NCBI RefSeq assembly: GCF_026151205.1
Contig: NC_087076.1
Span: 8,036,902 to 8,100,901 of the forward strand
From: Bolinopsis microptera
Lineage: Eukaryota; Ctenophora; Tentaculata; Lobata; Bolinopsidae
DNA: 64,000 nt
Direction: 5' to 3'
The notes beneath the pieces are model-generated. The model was given only the letters and a program-made list of their open reading frames with translations. It was not told where the DNA came from and ran no database searches. This document shows positions 56,801 to 63,865 of the stretch, piece after piece. The stretch's first letter is position 1. Every line of letters starts with the position of its first letter. A program made the translations under genes and the position numbers.

Positions 56801-59800
56801 AACAATTTCGATCGAAAAGAGATTTAGAATTTGTGGTCTGTTTAGTACATGCATGGTAGTAGGAATACAGAATTCATGGGGGCAGTTTACAATATATAAA
56901 CAAGATATTGATACGATATTTATAAGATATTAGCAAGATATTAACAAGATATTTATATCTTGATAAGATATTAACAAGATATTTTCATCTTGATAAGATA
57001 TTAGCAAGATATTTTTATCTTGATAAGATATTAGCAAGATATTAACAAGATATTAACAAGATATTATCAAGATATTAACAAGATATTTATATCTTGATTA
57101 GATTAGGAACCTTGTTCGTCGGAGTGATCAGTACAGTCGTTCATCCCATCACAGACCCAGCTGTCCTCAATACACTCTCCACTTCCACACTTGTAGTGGT
57201 CACACTCCAAATCTGAGACAGAGACAACATTTCAACTCTTCAGGATAAACATTTTTATCACTTATAAATAATGAAAAAATGCATCGTTGAAAAATGAAAT
57301 ATCTGATAAAGATGAGCGAGGATTCAAAACTGACGCTTATTTGTTTGAGAAGTTAAATTTCCATATTTCAAAAACTTTTTATCCAAAATTATCAAAACCA
57401 ATTGCTAACCTCCTTTTGGGAACCCCTAAAATGTTGAAATTGGCCAAAAAATGACGAAATTGCTTAAATACCTCAGATTTTGGAGTTGACTTAGGCACTT
57501 TTGCTATTTGTCATAAAAAATCAGAACTTACGTGCACACAAAATGGCGTGTTCATCTTCGTCTCCGAAACAGTCAGATTCCCCATCACATATGTAAGATC
57601 TCTCTATACACTTCCCGTTACTTGTGCACATAAACTCGGAATCCGTGCAGTTTCTTGTGTCTGTATAGAGTGAGTATTAGTGAGTATATATTAAACATTT
57701 GTCCGTTAGGTTTATAATCAAAATGTTTTCTTAAATTGTATGGTAGAAAATTCCTTATCCGATCAGTTACTAAACAAGTAACTGATCGAGAATAAACTTT
57801 TTAAAACTATCAGCAGTCAGTCAATGAAGTAAACTAGAAAGCAAGACAAATAAAATCTAAGTGAGATAAATAAAATTTAAGTAAGATAAATAAAAACTAA
57901 GCGTTAAACTCACAGCACATGGTCTCGTCAGAAGAGTCTCCACAGTCGTCTGAGTCGTCACATAAGAGGAGGAGAGAGACACATTTCTTATTGTCACATT
58001 GGTACTCCTCCAGCGTGCTACAGTCTGGGTAGTGGAGGATTTTCAAACACAAGGAAATGTTTTTAAATAATTCAGTTATTGGTTATACCGTCCTTGATGA
58101 ATCAAAACTTTCCATGAAAAGTCTCCTTGATAAAATAAATTCTCTTTTTTTAATGCGTTAAGAATTCAATCGGAAAATAAGCTCGTTGAAGTTGTATAAC
58201 AAGTATTGAATTAGATTAACAGCTTATGTTAGCAAACGTTTGTACTTCAAATGCATAAGTGGTCGGAGATTGTACTTGCTACTATACAAGCGGTTAAGCG
58301 ACTTAAACTGTAATACTTCAACAGTTCTGCAGCTCTTGTAGCTATCCTCAGTTCGTTAATTATTTCCAAGTAAGCCACTGAAAGCTTAATGTTCGCTCGA
58401 TAAATAAGATAATGGTTTTAAAATAGCACGTGGTTTTACAATGCGTGTCTAGAACAGTCTTGAACATTCCGGTGAATGTTTTATAATTTTATTGTTAGCT
58501 TGTACGTATAATATGCATATCTATTCAATCTAGACAAATAGACAGTACGTTTCGTTTTCTTCTAATTTTCTTACGCCAACATAGTGAGATAACACTCGCC
58601 AAACATGGAGTTTCCTGACCTGCCTACTGCTACTCGACTACCAGGAGTTGAGGAGATGTGGACTGGTTACATTGCTACTGGAGGGGAGGTGGCAGTGCTA
58701 GTGATAACATCGCTTGTTCTAGCTCTAGTGGCGGTGTTTCTTTTCTTTCTGCACAGATCAAACGTTCTCATCACATTCAGCAGGTATGCAGAAACCGTGA
58801 TCATCATTTTTAAGTTCGGAGTAGTCTCCAGCCATAAAGATTATCATTAACTTCACCAAACAAACGGACCTATATTTCAGATTATCTTCGGAGGATGGTA
58901 TCTCTCCTAGTAAACACTCCCTGATAATCAGTGGCATGATCCCCACACTGTCCCTCTGTTTAACATGTACTTCAGTGTTACTACCCCGGTCCAGTCTACT
59001 TCTACTCTCCTTCAGTAAACTCAGCAGAGTAGCGTGGTGCTACCAGGTGCTGGTGGAATGTATCAGAGAGTGTGGAGGTCAGGTCTGTGTCTTCAGACTC
59101 ACCAGACTCACCCACTCCAACACCTCCATCAGGGAGTACAAGGGGAGACACAGTACTTTGTCCCTGTCCGTAACTCTCCTAACTGTGGAAGTGTTGTTGG
59201 TCTCCACACTTCATCTCCTCCTTCTCCTCCTCTCCTACAACACCCTCCAGCCTATCTACCCTCACAACCTTCTCCAGGCAGACACTCTCATACTCTGCTA
59301 CTACTCTGGTGTGAGTGTGGCTGCGATACTGGGGGTTGTGGCTGCTTGTAAGGTGGTTGGAGTGATGAGTAAACCTTGGAGAGTGGTCGCGGTCGTGAAG
59401 GCGGTGTCACTGGTGATGCTGGTAGGTGAGGCGGTGATGACGATGATGGTAACGGGTGATGAGTGGAGGGATTCAGCTGTGGTTTTCTTAACGAGAAACT
59501 GTTTGGTGACTGTATTGATACAGAGTGTTGAGTTGGTTGTGATTATAATTCTCGGTAAAACTCCGCTGAAGAGAGCAAAACAAAGTGTCCGGTCTGTTAT
59601 GATGGCAGAAACAGAGCTATCAATGGGAACAACAAGCCTCGACAACAACACAGGAGGCATCAAATTGAGGCTAAACAAAGAAGATTCAGTAGAACTACTG
59701 AGAGCTCTCAACCTGGGAAGGTACCGTTCTGACGAGGGACTGAGAGTGATGTTATCTACTGATCGGTCTAGAAGACACCACAACTCTCTGACATCTGTAG

Positions 59801-62625
59801 CTACTGTTTGTTAACGAGCTGATAGAACTTAAATTATGTAATTAATGGTTCGGATATTATATAACAAGATATTTCAGTGCAAATCGAATGATGCATTTTT
59901 ATCTTAACTGTTTTCAGAAGGTATTCCACATTTGTATAATCATGAAAATTACCTTTTAAATCGGTATCCTACTGTATAACGAAAACATAATATTTAATTT
60001 ATATTCACATGTAAATTGCTCTTCTTGATCTTACTCTAACTGAGTTCCGTATCACAATTTGGGAACATTTTATAATTTTAGAACTTGTAAAATCATACAG
60101 AGCATAACCAATCCCACAAATAAAAAATGTATCTTATGATATAGATTATAAACTTTGTTTAGATTCTAACTTTAAAGTAAACAAGCTATTAGTTGTAGTA
60201 TTAGTAGCACAACGAGTAAGTAAGATACAACTGAAGAGTAAGTACTCACTGCCACAATGTTCTTCATCAACTCCGCTGATACAATCTCTAGTACCGTCAC
60301 ATCTCTCGTCTACTGAGATGCAGCTCCTAGCATCGCACTGAAACTCATCTGGTCCGCATTGTATCGGGGCTGGAAATAGGGGGTAGGATTAAGTAATCTA
60401 ACATTTGGTTGGTATTTACTATTTATATTAGGGGACTACTTGAATGAAGTTCATAGTTAACAAGGTCTCAGAATGCGCTTCATAAATGAATTCGTTCGTA
60501 AACTCATGCTTTGTTTCAAAAGATTATTCGGACACAAGGAAACATTTCAAAACGTACCACACCCCATCTCGTCGGACGCATCCTCGCAGTCGTAATGGTA
60601 GTCACAGACCCAGTCCCTGTTTATACAAGTCCCGGCGGTGAGACAGGTAAACTGATCCGACGAGCACGTCATGTTACCTGTAGAGTGTAGACTGTAGAGG
60701 TTACTACTCATTTAATTCTAATCGTCCAGTTTTTTATCCATTGATTATGAGATTCTGTGGACTTATTTTTGGTCACTACGAAATCCATCAATCATACAGA
60801 CAAATAACTTTGATCCCATTATTTTAGGTACTAAAAGGTAGAAGTATCGAACTGACTATGAAGCAGATCCTAACAGGGTTTATACTCCTGGGAGTGTTCT
60901 CAACTAAAATGGTCCAATCTTGTGAGATAAGTTCCAGTTCTCTCACATCTCATGGACCAATTATCGAAGTGACCTGCGAACCTAATCTGAACTCCACTCT
61001 AAAGACAGAGGACGGTTCTCTCCGCACTGGAAGTGTTTGAGAAGAGACTCACGGGAGAAGAGCTCAAGAGCTTCTTGAAAGTGGGACACAAAGGTACGTC
61101 CAACGAAACGTCTAAAACTCTTCTTGGTAAGCTAGTGGATGACACGAGAGAGGACTCGGCTGATGTTAAGGACTTGCGAGAAATTCAAATAGGTTGCTGT
61201 TGTTGGACGTTTGTGTGTGGGGACTGCTGTATTCACCCAGGCTGTAAAGTGCGCGAGAATGCTTGTAGAATTGTAGGTGTCAGACACCCTGATTACAAAC
61301 AACTTTTGGATTTCGTGTTCAAAAGCTGAAGCTTCTACAATCTAGATGAAATTTTAAGCTAAGAATGAGTAAAAATAACTGATTACCTCAGGGTCAAGAA
61401 TCATCATTGATAACAATCGCATTTATAAGTCTTGTTTCATTTCGTTATTGCCAGTTTTTTTGTACATGTATGTATCATATTTGGTCATTAACTGTCACCA
61501 ACTTGCACGAAGACTATTGTGTGTTGTGATGTTTGATGAGTGTTTTTCAGTACCCATCTGGAGCAGGCATTATACTCCATTTGAACATTTAAAATATAAT
61601 TTGGAACATGATTACAATAACGTTATCCAAATCTCAAACAAAAAAACAAATTTGTAAAGCTTTGTGTTTTGAATATATAATTGTGAGTATGGTGATGGTG
61701 ATTTTGATTGCACGCTTAAAATTAACGGGCACCGCTTGAAACTACGGGCATGTCAAAAAAATGGTAAGTACTTACAACTTTATAAGTGACGTAAATAAAG
61801 TAAACATACCACAATCGAACTCATCACTTCCATCCGGACAGTGAACCACTCCGTCACAACTCTGCTGGAATGTGATACACGATCCATCCACACAGCTGAT
61901 CTCTCTTGTCGGATCACATGGAGCATCTGGGAGTGTTTAGACAGGATTAACACGGGCCCACTTTCTTGGGGTGTTTTCAGGTTAAAACTGGGTATCGTTG
62001 GCATTTAAATTGATAAGTGAGATCTATCTCTTAGTTTATCTTCTAATTAATATTACTCTCACGTTATATTAGTAAGAAATAAAGACATACCACATCCGGT
62101 TTCATCAGAGTTGTCACCACAATCCACAATCCCGTCGCACTGATAACTCTTTGATATACAGCCCCCATCATCACACTTGAACTCGTCCGGGGTACACATT
62201 CCCACTGAATTATTGTGCATTATTAAATATTAACATTGGATAGGGGGCACGGACACAAATCTTATATTAGATTCTTTTGACAAGAGAAGCCAAATTTCGA
62301 AGATTTCTTATCTGATCAATAGAGCTCAGACTGTATGGCTAAATAACTGGGAATTAATTTCCCAGTAAGTACAACTTACCAGTGCATTGCTTCTCGTCAC
62401 TGTTATCCCCACAATCATTCTGTGAATCACACACCAGCGACTCCACAATACACCTGTCGTTATCACAGTGGAACCCAACACACTCGTCTTCTTCAGACCT
62501 GGTGACATTATGACAGGATGCCTCGTCACTTTGGTCGGTACAGTCGTGTTCACCATCACATTTCCATGACAGTTCGATACACTCACCGGAGCCACAGGTA
62601 AACTGCCCTTCATCGCACGTACGAT
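29829..62625 (-). CDS. LDL-receptor-related protein (LRP / vitellogenin-receptor type), 5' partial, 31 exons seen
   Basis: An endocytic receptor of the LDLR family, read right to left. Exons (minus strand, high to low): 62625-62380, 62204-62091, 61926-61810, 60677-60558, 60369-60249, 58024-57914, 57660-57532, 57212-57111, 56745-56626, 56209-56090, 55940-55815, 55694-55492, 55316-55233, 55072-54866, 53036-52912, 52593-52430, 52245-52125, 47393-47247, 46303-46213, 45826-45744, 41109-41008, 34865-34726, 34293-34047, 33815-33650, 33348-33187, 32970-32814, 32661-32486, 30983-30776, 30607-30480, 30271-30139, 29952-29829 (stop TAG). Phases agree at every junction except 47247/46303 (phase 2 to 0), where a small exon is probably missing. 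The 5' end with its signal peptide lies right of the window, or the exon at 48000-48070 is the start. It could instead be two overlapping genes. The two-module layout resembles insect and vertebrate yolk receptors. Confidence 0.8.
30281..30330 (+). repeat. 25-bp tandem duplication in an LRP intron
   Basis: Two copies of 'aatgtcagattagagagggg' plus 'ggagg', immediately beside the acceptor of the membrane-span exon. Confidence 0.8.
31095..32453. mobile_element. Foldback-type element: 1.36 kb near-perfect palindrome flanked by TTAA
   Basis: The left half from 31095 (ggggggg, then ttcaccctga) is repeated as its reverse complement, ending at 32453. The arms are about 665 bp, around a ~25-bp centre at 31765-31790 (between aatttggcggccaaatt and aatttggccgccaaat). 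TTAA lies directly at both ends (31091-31094 and 32454-32457), as expected for a TTAA-targeting DNA transposon such as piggyBac or Kolobok. No transposase is encoded. A 65-codon frame occurs identically placed in both arms only because the arms are copies. It sits inside the LRP intron between exons 32661-32486 and 30983-30776. It is likely a non-autonomous copy mobilised in trans; the superfamily is inferred from the TTAA only. Confidence 0.8.
33460..33650. repeat. 9-bp 'tgaacatac' minisatellite plus inverted repeat next to an LRP donor site
   Basis: About ten variants of tgaacatac/catgc run from 33466 to 33570. They are followed by an inverted repeat with arms at about 33569-33586 and 33624-33642 (ccatagttggtcagt against actgaccaactatgg). 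The array unit resembles the sequence of the adjacent splice donor of the LRP exon ending at 33650 (ggaacatacc on the plus strand). Confidence 0.7.
35852..37879 (+). CDS. BTB-domain protein of unrecognised family, copy 1
   Basis: A single-exon protein of 675 residues. Residues ~5-100 look like a BTB/POZ fold, with the typical run [20 protein letters not shown] then NSPVIKKRM. Residues ~100-280 are helical and BACK-like. Residues ~285-390 form a low-complexity acidic Ser/Glu/Asp linker. Residues ~395-675 form a separate C-terminal domain with [55 protein letters not shown] and WGRHKF, ending VYYCTA. BTB proteins often act as dimeric adaptors, for example for cullin-3. The C-terminal domain is not one I recognise, and there are no Kelch, MATH or zinc finger repeats. 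A splice-acceptor-like 'aactccatcag' lies 50 bp upstream, so a 5' UTR intron is possible. The gene is nested antisense in an LRP intron, 455 bp before its paralogue. Confidence 0.75.
   Translation: MTSPFTIPANFGIELLKLKSNNVTLVSDDGPIQASAVILSLNSPVIKKRMLEEDQTELSFYGYSAESVKLFLKTCYQGRLDTSDKKNMSHLHKISHVYQVYWITEALLEEYRSRVHRCTQHTYGFETALFLFKEAASTLLVLKKQTFVDVFIQSFAGVPERREEFLKLYLKNLHKYSAEELKIAVELSGGRVDIVVNALANHILEFKRLDTNARGLLKNIKFSYLETEHPQAYKALFDVLVDNIKYLENEDAAMILKLRHGVSLGDPLAWDRNITLANLFHTRVEDDSEDVEFGDSLSESVGSSLSLNDRPIIQLSSSDSDEDTPTTSRVCSSDDGSAAYFSSREDEESQDELQQSEAPQDSEESRNETDSDEQGSEESANSSNEDTRDAAGFKNRMLKLMANENGCNNLYMFIEDLWDWILRQGNSRLDIDFPETMSTVKKIKTHRGWFPISPDFVDRLVNISQNQNVARFKEAIKNTSSLISDDNNFRISSRGNYSMNSILQGTEEAIVAFEFRHKAIKVCTQKGICGFLFKLILGHDDDFKMELGYSKSDYKDRRSQDPLNLDFHDNLMFAQRMHIMVTGFKGTNWSLPLSWEGKPTFDDNKNIVSWGRHKFKVNGPSGSDSSQGSSIESSPEGLNSRQGTIAGNSSELYTDLVYNWGVQDEVRFEVYYCTA
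38415..40469 (+). CDS. BTB-domain protein of the same unrecognised family, copy 2
   Basis: A single-exon paralogue of the preceding gene, in tandem on the same strand. The open frame begins at 38334, but ATG 38415 ([18 protein letters not shown]) aligns with the start of copy 1 ([19 protein letters not shown]) and follows an acceptor-like 'tttctctttag' at 38398. I prefer 38415, giving 684 residues. The layout is the same: BTB-like [19 protein letters not shown] and NSHVVRD, helical middle, acidic linker (~300-415), and C-terminal domain with [55 protein letters not shown] and WGRHRF, ending VFYCTD. The linkers have diverged freely while the two ends are conserved, so both ends are under constraint. 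The function is unknown. Confidence 0.75.
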   Translation: MGSISVPANFGLEFLRLKTSDLELKLKDDKTLKANAVILALNSHVVRDQIIAKDNLTLDFRLFDKEPVNLFLAACYQGRLDTFNKKYMSQVHLISHEYHVYWIIDAVFEDFRARVKRCTELPVLDYESAEFLFKEAVQVHTDTRKRNFIDVLMQQFGRVSDKRKGFLDLFCKKMLMEQYCEEELKIAVEMSGSELESVISAMVYHLIELKGKGKGLDDNIRCLLENINFAFLKEQNAKAHKELFQVIIELSQNIEPRDFCMIMQLSNDKDNAQFSTSWDRNTSLPNLLLQPLESPYDSRYDEAGNSNDDDKKNADHQSKLQGLKEAYESELLITDEENICSDFGDLSVGQVESSSDDEFYESLQYSSDCDPLSHPYTSLDTATTCEETEDINEEEYEQSTDSSNSDVVDTAEFKGRMLKLFESAYVCNLYMFIEDLWYWILDEGGRRLDIDFTETMEMVKNIRIYRGWFPVSCDFVKMLDNPTGNKNLEEFRKALESEEPLICAHGVKVDSRKLSEKDHCIRTMLLPIVLQGKNEGEVAFQGNVAFQYCPPCPEATDCKRRGYCGFLLKATVSSEGQFQMKMCYAERDYKSSEREYKSQNKNFHHHDNLIFAQRMHVMLTSWNGPRLCGLSWEGAPVLDGEGQIVQWGRHRFTGNTEPQASGKGYNYTLQSSDKLKFVVFYCTD
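40612..40617 (+). terminator. AATAAA polyadenylation signal for BTB copy 2
   Basis: A canonical AATAAA 143 bp after the stop codon of the second BTB-type gene. Confidence 0.45.
41110..44050. other. LRP intron and upstream region of the CAP-sushi gene
   Basis: No exon was recognised here. It is AT-rich and contains the CACGTG array at 42012. Short frames at 41224-41511, 43442-43627 and 43749-43940 lack any domain or splice context. Confidence 0.35.
42012..42050. promoter_or_regulatory. Four CACGTG E-boxes in an exact 11-bp tandem repeat
   Basis: The unit cacgtgggcaa is repeated so that CACGTG starts at 42012, 42023, 42034 and 42045. It lies 2 kb upstream of the CAP-sushi start codon, inside an LRP intron. 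It could be an enhancer for bHLH-zip factors or simply a minisatellite. Confidence 0.4.
44051..45262 (+). CDS. CAP (SCP/PR-1) domain protein with three sushi-like repeats and GPI-type tail
   Basis: An extracellular protein of 403 residues in one exon; 'tttctctccag' just before the ATG suggests a 5' UTR intron. Residues 1-21 are a signal peptide ([12 protein letters not shown]). Residues ~30-185 are a CAP domain with the family landmarks [31 protein letters not shown] and the ending [11 protein letters not shown], including the two His and two Glu usually lining the cavity. Three sushi-like modules follow, each starting CNKPTV and each with four Cys, at about 197-252, 258-314 and 323-380. The last ~25 residues ([20 protein letters not shown]) fit a GPI-anchor signal. 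Modules 1 and 2 share almost identical stretches ([17 protein letters not shown]). CAP proteins occur in sperm, immunity and venoms; the role here is unknown. It is nested antisense in an LRP intron. Confidence 0.85.
   Translation: MVHLVTTTVLLLGSLLTLTEGVCKTDALTAEEKAVMDAHNKVRALHVDTEPLCYGVTGNDVTFTAQSWTDKIAGDKAMKHSSGGTYGENLATAGTTGTVLAKSPAYEQSTDMWYDEIQFWDYTTNAKKVSAPANKATGHFTAVVWKNTKQLNCGYATYENDFNNYMVTCQYFPPGNYNNDYANQVAPLKSTEKKTCNKPTVANGAVTPDTATVEEGGKYTVTCSGGSILQGNVNTFTCGSDGNLTPASITCKAKEKPSCNKPTVANAVLSPATATVLEGDKYTVTCSEGHILEGNVNTFTCGSDGNLTPASLICKTQEKETYICNKPTVENGVLTPDTATVALEESYTVKCTDGYKLKGDVDTLKCGGDGGFKPTSLTCDKESGAGRVALSALLVAAVAALLQ
45577..45582 (+). terminator. AATAAA polyadenylation signal for CAP-sushi gene
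   Basis: A canonical AATAAA 315 bp after the stop codon, on the same strand. Confidence 0.4.
45641..45658 (+). repeat. G18 homopolymer
   Basis: An uninterrupted run of 18 G in an otherwise AT-rich intron, 86 bp downstream of the LRP exon end at 45744 on the minus strand. The exact length may be a sequencing or assembly artefact. Confidence 0.8.
48000..48070 (-). CDS. Alternative first coding exon of the LRP gene (signal peptide)
   Basis: On the minus strand, ATG at 48070 opens [17 protein letters not shown], a clear signal peptide, then TEFPSD, and ends at donor AG|GTACAT in phase 2. The next LRP exon (47393-47247) begins with the single base needed. The upstream LDLa exon ending at 52125 is also phase 2, so both joins give an open frame. 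This suggests a second promoter that makes a short receptor with LDLa cluster 2, one propeller, membrane span and tail. It could also be the start of a separate gene if the upstream exons belong elsewhere. Confidence 0.6.
50909..50992 (+). repeat. 42-bp tandem duplication
   Basis: Two copies of a unit containing 'aataatcacgggtacaagaa' and 'acaaggctgcactc' lie side by side with 2-3 differences. A partial copy of the first half recurs at about 51170. Confidence 0.8.
51920..52045. repeat. Degenerate telomere-like (CCCTAA-type) interstitial stretch
   Basis: A run of 'accctagccc', 'ataaccctaactcaactc', 'taactcaactctaat' and similar on the plus strand. It resembles decayed CCCTAA repeats but contains only two or three exact units. 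Confidence 0.35.
52430..55940 (-). other. LRP module 1: calcium-binding EGF and first YWTD propeller
   Basis: Exon 55940-55815 begins [19 protein letters not shown], a calcium-binding EGF. Five exons (55694-52430, about 260 codons) then encode a YWTD beta-propeller, with blade motifs [22 protein letters not shown] and weaker IYMNSED and LFYLNQ. The length fits six blades. No EGF follows this propeller: the coding sequence passes straight to an LDLa repeat. LDLR-family propellers are usually closed by an EGF. Confidence 0.75.
53037..54865. other. LRP intron without other features
   Basis: An intron inside the first propeller. No exon, repeat of note or nested gene was recognised. Short minus-strand frames at 53651-53860 and 53931-54197 show no domain. 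Confidence 0.35.
56890..57100. repeat. AT-rich minisatellite 'ttaacaagata' with self-complementary units
   Basis: Variants of 'agatattaacaagatattt' and 'atcttgataagatatta' repeat about a dozen times up to the end of the LRP intron. Pairs such as aagatat..atatctt can fold back. It ends within 5 bp of the splice donor of the LDLa exon ending at 57111. Confidence 0.75.
58605..59814 (+). CDS. Organic solute transporter alpha-like membrane protein (SLC51A / TMEM184 superfamily), two exons
   Basis: A polytopic membrane protein. OST-alpha, with its small partner OST-beta, exports bile acids and steroids by facilitated diffusion. Exon 1 is 58605-58783 (donor CAG|GTATGC) and exon 2 is 58881-59814, joined in phase 2 to complete an Arg codon; 370 residues against 340 in human. 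There are about seven hydrophobic spans, the first at ~27-50. The best match is the second span region, [20 protein letters not shown] then [14 protein letters not shown]. It parallels human SLC51A, where a 'SAPTVVSVLCC...IPRSLVL' run precedes 'CFYLLMLVMVEGFGG'. The tail has a basic [13 protein letters not shown] segment and a long Ser/Arg-rich cytoplasmic end. No OST-beta partner is seen nearby. The superfamily is likely; the substrate is not known. It is nested antisense in an LRP intron. Confidence 0.62.
59815..60248. other. 3' flank of the SLC51A-like gene within LRP intron
   Basis: AT-rich, with no exon seen. It presumably includes the 3' UTR of the nested transporter gene. Confidence 0.35.
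60858..61329 (+). CDS. Small secreted cysteine-rich protein with a frame break
   Basis: From ATG 60858 a signal peptide is encoded ([18 protein letters not shown]), then about 40 residues with two Cys, ending at TGA 61038-61040. The frame one base ahead is open from 61003 to TGA 61327-61329 and encodes about 100 residues. They include [16 protein letters not shown], an acidic region, then a dense cysteine block [18 protein letters not shown] and ENACRIVGV. Together they would give a secreted protein of about 155 residues. The switch must occur between 61003 and 61037, and there are no good splice sites for an intron there. A one-base insertion in a pseudogene or in the assembly, or +1 frameshifting at GTT-TGA, could explain it. 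I do not recognise the family. It is nested antisense in an LRP intron. Confidence 0.45.
61330..61809. other. Remainder of LRP intron
   Basis: Nothing beyond the 3' flank of the nested cysteine-rich gene was seen. Confidence 0.3.
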
Positions 62626-62897
62626 CTGAAAAGAACAAGGGTGATGTTAAATAATACCACTAATATGAGACTGAGAGTTTTGACTGTCGAAAGTTTTGAC
62701 TGTCGAAAGATAAATTTTATCGGGCCGAATCGAAGGAATAGAAACAACAACAATGCGCGCACCACCTGGCCACGCGCGCCCGCGAAATTTGTGAAAATGG
62801 TTAACGATATAAATTTAATCACTTATAGTTTTTGTTTCGCGCGTTACATCTTTCATATAGTCTTCATTGGATCTGAAACCCTGGTTCTAGAGGTCGA

Positions 62898-63865
62898 TTA
62901 AGACAGCTTCATACGAGAACTACCCAACCTTGATATTCCACGGCAAAAGATCAAATGAGTGATATACCTTACCTTTGATACATTTGATTTGCTTCGTCGA
63001 AACTCGACTGCCTCTCGATCGTTACGCCAGTCCAGTATAGAATTGGAGTTCGGTGATGTGAAGCCCCGGATTGGCGGTTTATCCGGCAAGGAAAGCATGA
63101 ACGCCGTCATATGATGGTTGAAGCCATCATGCTTGGAGACTGCACGTATGTGCCAAGGTATACAGTTCCAGAGTCTGGGACCCATTACACTAAATGATTC
63201 TCATATAGAGTCTGATGAGCCGCTGAGCTTTTTTTACGGACAGATGGAACCTTAGCCAGGGTACCCAATCGTGGGTTTACTGTGAACTGTACTTCAAGGT
63301 CGTTGGATGTGAAACCATGCAGGATTTTCCACATGTGCATGACAATGTAACGTTCTCTGCGCCTCTGAAGTGACATGAGGGACAGGGTTTTCAGGCGACC
63401 CCAATAATGGAGATGCTGTAAACTATGGATCTTTGAAGTGAAAGTTCTTTGCACACTTTCCAGCTCCTGAATGTCATACACTTTCGCCGGATTCCACAAA
63501 AGCACAGAGAAGAACAATACTCTAAGTGGCTACGGACTACTGACTTGTATTGCGAGAGTGGAAGACACTGAATACCCATGCTGCCATCTTCCTCACTTTA
63601 TCACAACTAGATCGTATGTGTGATGTCCAGGATGAATCACTGGATACTGTTATACCGAGATCACGGAGCTGATCCACAGGAGTGAGTATAGTACCAGTTG
63701 ATGTTGTGTATTGGAACTGTTCATGGGTAAAAGGAAGCTCATAGAGAGGATTACGTTTGTTGGCAAGATGACATATTATGTACTCAAACTTATCCTCATG
63801 TAATGCCATATTGTTTCTTGATGACCACTTAGTGCCTTCGTTAAGATCAGACTCGTCTTCTTATC
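62898..63865 (-). pseudogene. CR1/L2-like LINE reverse transcriptase, C-terminal fragment
   Basis: The C-terminal part of a non-LTR retrotransposon ORF2, read right to left in at least three frames. 63865-63537 has TKWSSRNNMALHEDKFEYII and VDQLRDLGITVSSDSSWTSH (the typical YLG/DLGV.I..DL.W..HI motif of these RTs). Near 63540-63490 comes SVVRSHLEYCSSLC, then 63517-63185 with ELESVQRTFTSKIHSL, YWGRLKTLSLMSLQRRRERY and HMWKILHG. Finally 63185-62898 has MGPRLWNCIPWHIRA. The order is that of CR1-like elements. Frameshifts and the abrupt right end show a 5'-truncated, dead copy, inserted upstream of the first visible LRP exon. Confidence 0.82.

Larger units (their letters stand above)
56090..62625 (-). 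other. LRP module 1: about ten LDLa repeats followed by EGF
   Basis: Phase-1 exons mostly encode one LDLa repeat each, with the calcium-binding SDE-type ends. Exon 62625-62380 carries two ([11 protein letters not shown] and [11 protein letters not shown]). Exons 62204, 61926, 60677, 60369, 58024 and 57660 carry one each (for example [11 protein letters not shown] and [11 protein letters not shown]). The repeat in 57212-57111 ends SDEQG, and its last Cys must come from exon 56745-56626, which carries another repeat ending DGSDEVHC. Exon 56209-56090 is an EGF-like module ([15 protein letters not shown]). Weakened acidic ends occur in some repeats ([19 protein letters not shown]), which may lower ligand binding there. 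Confidence 0.8.

Noticed and set aside
58758-58946. Minus-strand frame opposite the SLC51A-like gene, and similar frames opposite CAP-sushi (44096-44467) and BTB (36790-37239)
   Set aside because: Shadows of genes with clear domains on the other strand.
60858-61329. Ornithine decarboxylase antizyme, because of the +1 TGA frame break
   Set aside because: The product has a signal peptide and a cysteine block and shows none of the antizyme C-terminal domain.
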